Positions 1-5,096 of a stretch of 20,309 nt of DNA are shown piece after piece; position 1 is the stretch's first letter; each line of letters starts with the position of its first letter. The position numbers and the translations under genes were made by a program. Source of the stretch: a virus; the IMG/VR virus record IMGVR_UViG_3300007512_000255, positions 1 to 20,309 of that record, one strand, 5' to 3'. The notes under the pieces are model-generated. The model made no database searches and had not been told where the DNA came from. It saw nothing but the letters and a program-made list of their open reading frames with translations.

Positions 1-576
1 ATTGAAAATAAACGCATCAAGGAAAAGACTCTGAACCTATTACTTAAAGATGCAAGACGAGGCATTCTGCCAAATATATTGATAGACACAACACTTCAAA
101 GCAAAAATAAGATTAAAGACGCACTTCCTTCATTATTGCAAGCCGGTTATGACCCAAAGAATATTCATATTATATGGGTACTTACAGACTATGCTGTTGC
201 AATAGAACAAAATAAACAAAGGGAAAGGGTTGTTCCAGAAGATATTATGTTAATAACTCATGAAGGCGCCGCGACAACAATGTATAATTTTATTAAACAT
301 GGCACTCCTCGTACTATAGACGGTGGTGTTTATATTGTTCTTGGAGGAAAAGAGAATACTGTGTTGTACACAGACAGTGAAGGCAAACCAATAAAGACTG
401 GCAAAAATAAAGACAAAATTGTTGTAAAGGACTTTTCTTACATTACAATGAAGACTCCTGGCAGACGAATGACAAAGAGTAGTGATTTGAAAAAGCAAGC
501 ATATAAGTGGATTATGGATAAAGCACCCGAAACACTCACAAACAAATTATTCGACAAAGAAGAAGAAACTTCTTGA
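1..576 (+). CDS. C-terminal part of a predicted P-loop kinase (zeta-toxin-like), 5' end cut by window
   Basis: The frame is open from base 1 with no clear start, so the N-terminus, which would hold any Walker A loop, lies outside the window. About 191 residues remain. The fragment has a Walker-B-like strand (NILIDTT), then an amphipathic helix, a second strand (NIHIIWVLT), a basic NKQRERVVP segment that could be a lid with substrate-contacting arginines, and a conserved-looking THEGAATTM helix. This order recalls the zeta-toxin/P-loop kinase proteins of T4-like marine phages, which would phosphorylate a small molecule or nucleotide. That assignment comes from remembered family resemblance. 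The TTG at 79 is unlikely to be the start because coding sequence continues upstream of it. The gene leads a + strand run of accessory genes. Confidence 0.5.
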   Translation: MENKRIKEKTLNLLLKDARRGILPNILIDTTLQSKNKIKDALPSLLQAGYDPKNIHIIWVLTDYAVAIEQNKQRERVVPEDIMLITHEGAATTMYNFIKHGTPRTIDGGVYIVLGGKENTVLYTDSEGKPIKTGKNKDKIVVKDFSYITMKTPGRRMTKSSDLKKQAYKWIMDKAPETLTNKLFDKEEETS

Positions 577-607
577 AACCTGCATCTAATTTGATACAAT
601 AAAGGTG

Positions 608-1156
608 ATGGCATACCAACCAACAAAATTTAATTCAGCAGAGCAAGCGGTTGAGGAACTGACCAGTGGTATAGTTGATGTTTATTTTATAAAGAAAACT
701 ACTGGTCAGCCAAGACATATGCATTGCACCCTTGATGAAAAATATATCCCACAAGGAAATGATAATACCTTAGATTCTATAATAGCAAAATCCCTTCAGC
801 CAGGCGCCGAATCCTTCCCCATAGTAGTTTGGGACTTGTTGGTGGCAGGATGGAGAAGTTTTTATTTACACTCTGTTACTTTATATACTGTTTCTTCGTT
901 TGATGATACAAGAGAGATGATGGAAAGAATGATAGAAGAGGCAGATTCTTTAGAATCAGGAGAAATTTCACCAGAAACAAGAACAATGCTAACAGAAGAA
1001 TTTACCAAAAAAATGACAGAAAAGATAAACATGGCAATAGAAAATGCACCACAACAATTGATTGAATTTTCTGAGAGCAAGATAAAGGCATGGGCGGCGA
1101 CTATATTTACTAGTTTATGGAATAATAGAAATTTAAAGAGAAGTTTTAGAAAATGA
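608..1156 (+). CDS. DUF2693-like SH3 beta-barrel protein
   Basis: The protein has 182 residues when started at ATG 608; a GTG lies one codon upstream, and AAAGG abuts the start with very short spacing. Residues about 25-95 have the pattern of the DUF2693/SH3-barrel family of phage proteins: VYFIKKTTG, then RHMHCTL, and after a spacer IVVWDL followed by GWRSF. These proteins often sit among accessory genes, and their role is not known to me. The C-terminal half is helical and charged (REMMERMIEEADSLESGE), possibly a coiled coil, and is longer than the small family members. The stop overlaps the next start (ATGA), indicating translational coupling. A nucleic-acid or partner-binding role would be inference only. 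Confidence 0.5.
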   Translation: MAYQPTKFNSAEQAVEELTSGIVDVYFIKKTTGQPRHMHCTLDEKYIPQGNDNTLDSIIAKSLQPGAESFPIVVWDLLVAGWRSFYLHSVTLYTVSSFDDTREMMERMIEEADSLESGEISPETRTMLTEEFTKKMTEKINMAIENAPQQLIEFSESKIKAWAATIFTSLWNNRNLKRSFRK

Positions 1157-1410
1157 TTAGTAACCAAAAAAGAATAGATATTACGGGAAATAAACCGATG
1201 GAAAAGAAAAGTAAAAAGTCGAAACCAGAAAAATGGGTAAAGGAATTGATGGATGTATCGGCATCTGCTGTTGTTGGTTATGAAAAATATTTGATGGATA
1301 AAATAAATTATACACAATTAGCAAGAATTATGACAAATTTAAGAAAGGTGTTAGAAGAGAATGGTCATATATTTGATGACGCTGATGGTGGTAAGGATAA
1401 GAAAAAATAG
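1153..1410 (+). CDS. Small lysine-rich protein of unknown function
   Basis: This 85-residue protein starts at an ATG that overlaps the previous stop by four bases. A second in-frame ATG at 1198 (MEKKSKKS) would give 70 residues and begins directly at a lysine-rich stretch. The central part (WVKELMDVSASAVVGYEKYLMDK) is predicted helical, and the ends are basic (N-terminal) and Asp/Lys-rich (C-terminal). I recognise no family. The tight packing against both neighbours supports it as a real gene. Confidence 0.6.
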   Translation: MISNQKRIDITGNKPMEKKSKKSKPEKWVKELMDVSASAVVGYEKYLMDKINYTQLARIMTNLRKVLEENGHIFDDADGGKDKKK

Positions 1411-1412
1411 TT

Positions 1413-1793
1413 ATGGAAAAAAGAAAACCAACGATATATGTTGCCGGTCCAATGAGGGGTATAGCAGATTTTAATTTCCCTGCATTTGATAGGCAAGAAA
1501 AATTATTAAAAAAGCAGGGATGGAATGTCATCAATCCCGCAGAGATGGACAGACAGCACGGAAGTCCTGAAAGTGGCCCGATGGAATATGACCCCACAAC
1601 AGATTACGAAGACAGAGAGTTTATGCGAGATGCACTCAAACGAGATTTGACTGTGATTGCCGAAGACTGTACTGCCATTTACTGTATGTCTGGATTTGAA
1701 AACAGCCGTGGTGCATTAGCAGAATATCATTTGGCGAAAGCAATCGGTATTGATATTTACTATGAAGTACCATTACCTAAAATAAAATATTAA
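1413..1793 (+). CDS. DUF4406 family protein (nucleoside 2-deoxyribosyltransferase-like fold)
   Basis: The 126-residue protein begins IYVAGPMRG, the typical first strand and loop of DUF4406 proteins. It continues with GWNVINPAE, an RDLTVIAEDC segment leading to the third strand, and GFENSRGALAEYHLAKAIG, the motif carrying the conserved Ser-Arg-Gly-Ala and the Glu expected to be catalytic in nucleoside deoxyribosyltransferase relatives. Length is typical for phage members. The family is related to enzymes that cleave or transfer the N-glycosidic bond of deoxynucleosides, so a role in nucleotide metabolism or base modification is plausible but unproven. It starts two bases after the preceding stop and is probably coupled. 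The sigma70-type promoter just downstream begins a new unit. Confidence 0.8.
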   Translation: MEKRKPTIYVAGPMRGIADFNFPAFDRQEKLLKKQGWNVINPAEMDRQHGSPESGPMEYDPTTDYEDREFMRDALKRDLTVIAEDCTAIYCMSGFENSRGALAEYHLAKAIGIDIYYEVPLPKIKY

Positions 1794-1799
1794 TTTTAC

Positions 1800-1827
1800 T
1801 TGACTTTATTCAAACATAAAGTATAAT
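1800..1827 (+). promoter_or_regulatory. Sigma70-type promoter P1
   Basis: TTGACT at 1800-1805 and TATAAT at 1822-1827 are separated by 16 bp. The sequence after the -10 is TACATATG. It lies upstream of the gene at 1902 and gives a leader of about 70 bases that includes the AAAGGAG ribosome binding site at 1887-1893. Confidence 0.75.
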
Positions 1828-1901
1828 TACATATGTAAGTAGATGACAAGGTGTCATCACAATTAACGCCAAACACACATACACACAAAGGAGATATGAT
1901 T

Positions 1902-2144
1902 ATGGCAAACCCTTACGAACTACGGTGGGACATCTACCAACAAGCACAAAACAGATTAACGGAAAAATTCCACAACGAACACGATATGTGGCATCAGTTT
2001 GAGGATTGGAAACGGGACCGAGAGGCCGATGGTGATGTTATTACCGCCGTTTCTCCTGTTACTGAACGACCAAAATTTCCAACACATGAACAAGTTTTAA
2101 TAGAAGCAGAAAAAATTTACGAATTCGTACAAAAAAAGTCTTGA
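1902..2144 (+). CDS. Conserved T4-like marine phage protein starting MANPYELRW
   Basis: The start at 1902 is preferred because AAAGGAG at 1887-1893 lies 8 bases upstream; an ATG at 1896 would be only 2 bases from it. The 80-residue product opens MANPYELRWDIY, a signature I recognise from small hypothetical proteins common in T4-like cyanophages and relatives. It has a helix rich in charged residues and ends in a helical IEAEKIYEFVQKK segment. Function is unknown; no membrane segment or catalytic motif is visible. The gene has its own promoter and may be highly expressed early. Its stop codon lies inside the -35 box of the next promoter. Confidence 0.75.
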   Translation: MANPYELRWDIYQQAQNRLTEKFHNEHDMWHQFEDWKRDREADGDVITAVSPVTERPKFPTHEQVLIEAEKIYEFVQKKS

Positions 2145-2168
2145 ACGGCGACTAATATAAAGTATAAT
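2141..2168 (+). promoter_or_regulatory. Sigma70-type promoter P2
   Basis: TTGAAC at 2141-2146 overlaps the previous gene's stop codon. TATAAT at 2163-2168 follows after 16 bp. The bases before the -10 (ATAAAG) match those of P1. An ATG at 2175 lies 6 bases past the -10, close to the expected transcription start. Confidence 0.7.
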
Positions 2169-2258
2169 ACTTGTATGACAATTAAGGAACAGATGTATTG
2201 CGGTGTGCATCGAAATCCTTCAACCAGTGAGAACCGCAAAGACAGGAGTTTTAGGACT

Positions 2259-2513
2259 ATGGCAGTATACACAAAAAAAGCACGATTGATGAATCACCTT
2301 TCGCGAGGTTGGGACATTACACCAAAGCAAGCATATAGCAGATTTGGTATTAAAAATCTTCGTGCCACAATGAGCAACATCAAAGAGCAAGTTGAACGAT
2401 ATGGCAACTGGGAAGTTACTACTCGTACACTTGACAATGGTACAACTTGTTATGGGATGGATTTTCATGGTTACACAGATAACCCATTCGCCATCCGTGC
2501 CGGAATCGTGTAA
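2259..2513 (+). CDS. Small helix-turn-helix-like phage protein
   Basis: An 84-residue protein is called from ATG 2259, which has AGGAG at 2244-2248, ten bases upstream. The same frame is open back to ATG 2175, which would give a 112-residue protein with an effectively leaderless mRNA. The core (MNHLSRGWDITPKQAYSRFGI followed by NLRATMSNIKEQVERYGNWEV) matches a common small phage protein in which a short winged or HTH-like unit is followed by a helix. These are usually annotated as HTH or DNA-binding proteins, though function is rarely proven. The stop codon sits in the loop of a perfect 7-bp hairpin (2503-2520), which may end or stabilise the transcript. Confidence 0.7.
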   Translation: MAVYTKKARLMNHLSRGWDITPKQAYSRFGIKNLRATMSNIKEQVERYGNWEVTTRTLDNGTTCYGMDFHGYTDNPFAIRAGIV

Positions 2514-2982
2514 ACGATTCTTTGGAATCTAATCAGATTCCATTCATTTCCTCTTGAATGGGGGAAGACCTTACGGTGATTAAGCCCATTCAAGAATTTA
2601 GTTAGGTTTGACAAGTGAATAATTTTGTGCAGGGGTAATTGCCTGCACTAACTCCGTGACTGAATAAGTTTTTGTTATGCGGACTAAGGTATGCGGTTCT
2701 CTGTAGTGGAGTGTGGATGTCCAAATGGATGAAGCAGTTTCTAACTAGAACAATCGCAGTGCGAGTAGGATAACCAGTAGTGTTCCCGAAAGTTGCAGGT
2801 AATGCTGAATCCTGTCGGAGTACAAACAACTCGTCCTTGTGGAAAAGTAGAGGCATTTATAGACACCTTCGGGTGTGAAGATGATGTAAGATTCATTACC
2901 ACTATACACTGTGTGGCCTCGCAGTGAGGACGAAAAAAGTCGGTTAGTAGTATACCCCCACGATATGAAAGCCGACTTTTTT
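2514..2982 (+). ncRNA. Candidate structured non-coding RNA region
   Basis: About 500 bases without a credible protein gene. It is more GC-rich than its neighbours and packed with inverted repeats. Hairpins include 2503-2509/2514-2520 (its 5' arm lies in the HTH gene), 2523-2530/2535-2542, 2553-2562/2585-2594 (10 bp, perfect), 2627-2633/2642-2648, 2863-2867/2872-2876 (UUCG loop) and 2917-2920/2926-2929. A long-range helix can pair 2798-2811 with 2890-2900, about 11 bp around a small bulge, and the region ends in a strong terminator. There is no tmRNA, RNase P or group I intron signature that I recognise. No dedicated promoter is convincing, so it may be read from P2. The 84-codon frame on the opposite strand (2602-2856) lacks a recognisable protein character. 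Confidence 0.55.
2933..2982 (+). terminator. Rho-independent terminator with long loop
   Basis: AAAAAAGTCGG at 2933-2943 pairs perfectly with CCGACTTTTTT at 2972-2982, an 11-bp stem closing a 28-base loop, and the stem's 3' arm ends in six T. It closes the hairpin-rich region and directly precedes promoter P3. Confidence 0.75.
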
Positions 2983-2984
2983 AA

Positions 2985-3012
2985 TTGACATATTTTATAA
3001 ATGTGATATAAT
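2985..3012 (+). promoter_or_regulatory. Sigma70-type promoter P3
   Basis: A consensus TTGACA (2985-2990) and consensus TATAAT (3007-3012) are separated by 16 bp. This is the strongest match in the window. The ATG at 3019 is 6 bases past the -10, so transcription should begin at or next to the start codon. Confidence 0.85.
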
Positions 3013-3018
3013 TTCTAT

Positions 3019-3609
3019 ATGAATATAGATTATAATAAACTAACAAACGATTTGATTGACAACTTCAATGATTATCATTCATTACTTGAAGTTCCTATCA
3101 ATGGCATAGTATGGGAAAATCTTCTTTACAATTCACTTTTAATGCAATCATCAAATGTAGAATGGGATTACCGAAGCCATAAAACGGGTGAAGATGTTAA
3201 ATTTGAATCAACAGGAATATCATGCAAAGGTGGTAGGGTATTAGGAAAGAAGAAAGATAAACTTAAAATTTCTTCTTATAGAAGTACAATGTACAAGACA
3301 ATCGAAGAAAAGATAAATTACTTTGACGAGAGACATGAAGATGTTTATTTTTGTTTAACATACGAAAACAAAGATAATCACATATATAAATTATATACTT
3401 TTGATTCTGAGTATTTGGATTATAAAAATTTAAATTGGGAAAAAACAAAAAGAGGATGGCAAGGAACAGGAAAATTTCTAGCAAAGATTGAACAGTCTAT
3501 GAGTGACCAATTATGGTTATGGTTGCCAGTTTCTGATTTAACAGAACAATTCCATATAGAAATCGAAAAGTCTAATAAATATAATAGTGTCAAACAAATC
3601 ATATTATAA
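3019..3609 (+). CDS. Restriction-endonuclease-like protein (putative PD-(D/E)XK fold)
   Basis: The 196-residue protein has WENLLYNSLL (residues 32-41), then SHKTGEDV (53-60) and ISCKGG (67-72). Asp59 followed by Ser68-Cys69-Lys70 fits the geometry of a PD-(D/E)XK nuclease active site in which the second acid is replaced by Ser, and the segment resembles some type II restriction endonucleases. Substitutions at that position are known, for example Asn in MspI. No cognate methyltransferase is in the window. It could be a free-standing or homing-type nuclease or a host-DNA-degrading enzyme. There is no Shine-Dalgarno sequence; the ATG lies at the predicted transcription start of P3, suggesting a leaderless mRNA. 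The assignment is tentative. Confidence 0.45.
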   Translation: MNIDYNKLTNDLIDNFNDYHSLLEVPINGIVWENLLYNSLLMQSSNVEWDYRSHKTGEDVKFESTGISCKGGRVLGKKKDKLKISSYRSTMYKTIEEKINYFDERHEDVYFCLTYENKDNHIYKLYTFDSEYLDYKNLNWEKTKRGWQGTGKFLAKIEQSMSDQLWLWLPVSDLTEQFHIEIEKSNKYNSVKQIIL

Positions 3610-3619
3610 GGAGAATGTT

Positions 3620-3796
3620 ATGGAACTAAATGAACAAGTGATTCGTGGTCTTAAAGCAAAACTATTATACGAATCTTGTACATGTACACCTGCGGATAGG
3701 TGCGAGTGTGATTCTGTTATGGAAGATATTCGTGTTGCAAATCAATGGATTGACTCCCTTGATGGTGAAGCACAGGATTGTTGCGAGGATGGTTGA
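3620..3796 (+). CDS. Small cysteine-containing protein, unknown
   Basis: Start 3620 is supported by AAGGAG at 3608-3613, six bases upstream and overlapping the stop of the nuclease-like gene. The 58-residue product has a cluster ESCTCTPADRCECD (about residues 20-33) and a C-terminal DCCEDG. This spacing of cysteines could bind a metal ion, but I recognise no family. The final eight bases overlap the next gene. Confidence 0.6.
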   Translation: MELNEQVIRGLKAKLLYESCTCTPADRCECDSVMEDIRVANQWIDSLDGEAQDCCEDG

Positions 3797-3920
3797 TGGA
3801 CAAGCAGGTAAAGGTAGTAAATACCGTCCAGTAAATCAAGAAAAATATGCCGAAAATTGGGAACGGGCATTTGGCAAAAAGAAAAAGAAAAAGACAAAGA
3901 AAAAAGGAAAGTCTAAATGA
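3789..3920 (+). CDS. Small conserved phage protein with GKGSKYRPVN motif
   Basis: This 43-residue protein begins MVDGQAGKGSKYRPVNQ and continues with KYAENWERAFG. The pattern is familiar from small proteins of T4-like phages with unknown function. The C-terminus is almost pure lysine (GKKKKKKTKKKGKSK), suggesting nucleic acid binding. Start 3789 overlaps the previous gene by 8 bases and has only a weak GAGG immediately upstream, so coupling is likely. The frame is open further upstream, but that region has no phage-like sequence. Confidence 0.65.
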   Translation: MVDGQAGKGSKYRPVNQEKYAENWERAFGKKKKKKTKKKGKSK

Positions 3921-4240
3921 GTGAAGTAAAAATTGTACGATTAACATCAGGTGAAGAATTGATTGCAAAGGTAGAAAAAGTAGATGACATTAGTTACATC
4001 TTGAAGAAGCCAGCAATCTTGATTGCAACAGGAAAAGACCAACTCGCATTTGGTCAGTGGTTGCCTTATGTAGACATTAAAGATGGTATTGAAATTCTCT
4101 CTGCCTATGTTGTGTTTGTTGTAGACCCAATGGAAGAAATGGCAGCACAATACGAAGAAGCATTTGGTTCGGGTTTGGTTGTTCCAAAAGGTAAGATTGA
4201 AACACCTTCTAGTTTAAAATTTAATGGTGCGAAGATTTAA
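3917..4240 (+). CDS. Conserved T4-like phage protein, SH3/LSM-like
   Basis: The 107-residue protein opens VKIVRLTSGEELIAKVEKVDD and then YILKKPAIL, a strand-turn-strand pattern like a small Sm/SH3-type barrel. It continues with QLAFGQWLPYVD and a hydrophobic AYVVFVVDPMEEMAAQYEEAFGSG segment. Similar proteins are widespread in T4-like marine phages without known function. It overlaps the preceding gene by four bases (ATGA), so it is translated as part of the same run. Confidence 0.7.
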   Translation: MSEVKIVRLTSGEELIAKVEKVDDISYILKKPAILIATGKDQLAFGQWLPYVDIKDGIEILSAYVVFVVDPMEEMAAQYEEAFGSGLVVPKGKIETPSSLKFNGAKI

Positions 4241-4242
4241 TA

Positions 4243-4386
4243 ATGGCAAAGAAAAAAATCGGGTACGACCCGTCAATCGCAAATCGGGTAAAGGTAGGTA
4301 AACCTAGAACATCAAAAATCTTTCGTAAGAAAGGTAATCCACCATCACGAACATCTAAAAGAGGAAATGGTGCAAGGATAAAATAA
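4243..4386 (+). CDS. Very small basic protein (47 residues)
   Basis: Starting two bases after the preceding stop (TTTAATAATGG), this frame encodes MAKKKIGYDPSIANRVKVGK and a similarly basic remainder ending GNGARIK. It has no acidic cluster, membrane segment or known motif. The position between two coupled genes and the tRNA, and the coherent basic composition, support coding. A nucleic-acid-binding role would be guesswork. Confidence 0.55.
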   Translation: MAKKKIGYDPSIANRVKVGKPRTSKIFRKKGNPPSRTSKRGNGARIK

Positions 4387-4392
4387 TTGTCT

Positions 4393-4465
4393 GCACCTGT
4401 AGCGTAGTGGATAACGCATCAGTTTTCTAAACTGATACACGCAGGTTCGATTCCTGCCAGGTGTG
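4393..4465 (+). tRNA. tRNA-Arg(UCU)
   Basis: A full cloverleaf can be drawn. The acceptor stem GCACCTG (4393-4399) pairs with CAGGTGT (4458-4464), with one G-U pair at the end. The D stem is GCG/CGC, the anticodon stem TCAGT/ACTGA closes the loop TTTCTAA, which gives anticodon TCT, and the T arm is GCAGG-TTCGATT-CCTGC. The discriminator is G4465; CCA is not encoded. It reads AGA and AGG codons, which are frequent in the window. It lies inside the + strand gene run, six bases after one gene and eleven before the next. Confidence 0.93.
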
Positions 4466-4476
4466 TTGGAGAAAAT

Positions 4477-4665
4477 ATGAAAAAGAAAAAAGAAACAGAC
4501 AGAGATATGTTCGGAAGACCCAAGAACAGAGCCAAAACTTGGGATGCAAAATTAGGTAAAGACCCAAAGAAGAACAGAAGACAAGCCAAAAAGGGTTTGA
4601 GGGAAGAACCTCAAACCTTCTTTGGTAAATGGGCAAAACACTTAATGGAAAATAAAGATGACTAA
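4477..4665 (+). CDS. Small basic protein of unknown function
   Basis: The 62-residue protein starts at 4477 with GGAGA at 4468-4472, right after the tRNA 3' end. It is rich in Lys and Arg (MKKKKETDRD, KNRRQAKKG) and ends in a short helix FFGKWAKHLMENKDD. No known family is evident. The last eight bases overlap the following small gene. Confidence 0.6.
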   Translation: MKKKKETDRDMFGRPKNRAKTWDAKLGKDPKKNRRQAKKGLREEPQTFFGKWAKHLMENKDD

Positions 4666-4820
4666 GCCATTTAGAAATATCTACGAGAAAAAAAGAAACA
4701 CCGGCAACAATCAGAGAACGCCAAAGACAACGCCGAGTAAAGTTGATTTCTATTGCCATGATTACTCTTGAGTGTATAATTGGCATCGGAACTATAATGT
4801 ACTTTATGCACACTTTGTAA
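4658..4820 (+). CDS. Small membrane protein split between two frames (needs a +1 shift at a run of seven A)
   Basis: From ATG 4658 the zero frame gives MTKPFRNIYEKK and then an unconvincing tail ending at the stop 4769-4771 (37 residues). If one base is skipped in A4688-4694, reading continues as ETPATIRERQRQRR and then a hydrophobic helix, LISIAMITLECIIGIG and TIMYFM, with stop at 4818-4820. That combined product of 53 residues is a coherent small inner-membrane protein with a basic cytoplasmic head and one transmembrane helix. The +1 frame has no usable start of its own before ATG 4758. Either the A run has one extra base by sequencing or mutation, or the ribosome shifts there. The first eight bases overlap the previous gene. 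Confidence 0.5.
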
Positions 4821-4848
4821 TTGACATCCCTTCCGTCTGTGTTATACT
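4821..4848 (+). promoter_or_regulatory. Sigma70-type promoter P4
   Basis: Consensus TTGACA at 4821-4826 begins right after the stop of the small membrane frame; TATACT is at 4843-4848, again with a 16-bp spacer, followed by ACACATATAG. It drives the gene at 4881. Confidence 0.8.
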
Positions 4849-4880
4849 ACACATATAGATAAAGAAGAAGGAGTACTCCA

Positions 4881-5096
4881 ATGAGTGAAACATATGATTT
4901 AGGTGAAAGTGTGGTACATCGTGACAGTCAAAAGATGGGGAAGGTTGTTGATGCCGCAGAAAGCACAGAAGATGGTACTACTGAATCAGTAAAAATTCAA
5001 TTTGAAGATGGTTCAACAGATTGGCATTCTGTGAGTGAAGTTTCTAGAATGTTATACGAAACTGACCCAACAGAATCAACCTTCTTACAAGATTAA
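4881..5096 (+). CDS. Small beta-rich acidic protein, conserved-type phage hypothetical
   Basis: The 71-residue protein has AAGGAG at 4868-4873, seven bases before the start, and its own promoter. The sequence MSETYDLGESVVHRDSQKMG followed by KVVDAA and VKIQFEDGSTDWHSVSE looks like a small Tudor/KOW-type barrel: turn-rich strands with a Gly-Lys-Val strand and a FEDGSTDW turn. Similar small proteins occur in T4-like marine phages. Function is unknown. Its TAA shares the palindrome TTAA with the stop of the convergent gene on the other strand, leaving no room for a separate terminator. Confidence 0.65.
   Translation: MSETYDLGESVVHRDSQKMGKVVDAAESTEDGTTESVKIQFEDGSTDWHSVSEVSRMLYETDPTESTFLQD

Noticed and set aside
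862-1317. 151-codon - strand frame
   Set aside because: Antisense to two well-supported + strand genes; its Phe/Ile/Ser-rich sequence is what reverse reading of Lys/Glu-rich genes gives.
2608-2613. TTGACA as a promoter for the structured RNA
   Set aside because: No acceptable -10 box at 15-19 bp downstream.
2602-2856. 84-codon open frame on the - strand inside the non-coding region
   Set aside because: No ribosome binding site, no recognisable protein pattern, and it lies across hairpins; structured RNA explains the region better.
4427-4813. 128-codon - strand frame with hydrophobic stretches
   Set aside because: Overlaps the tRNA and lies antisense to small basic genes; hydrophobicity is a reverse-complement artefact of Lys-rich codons.
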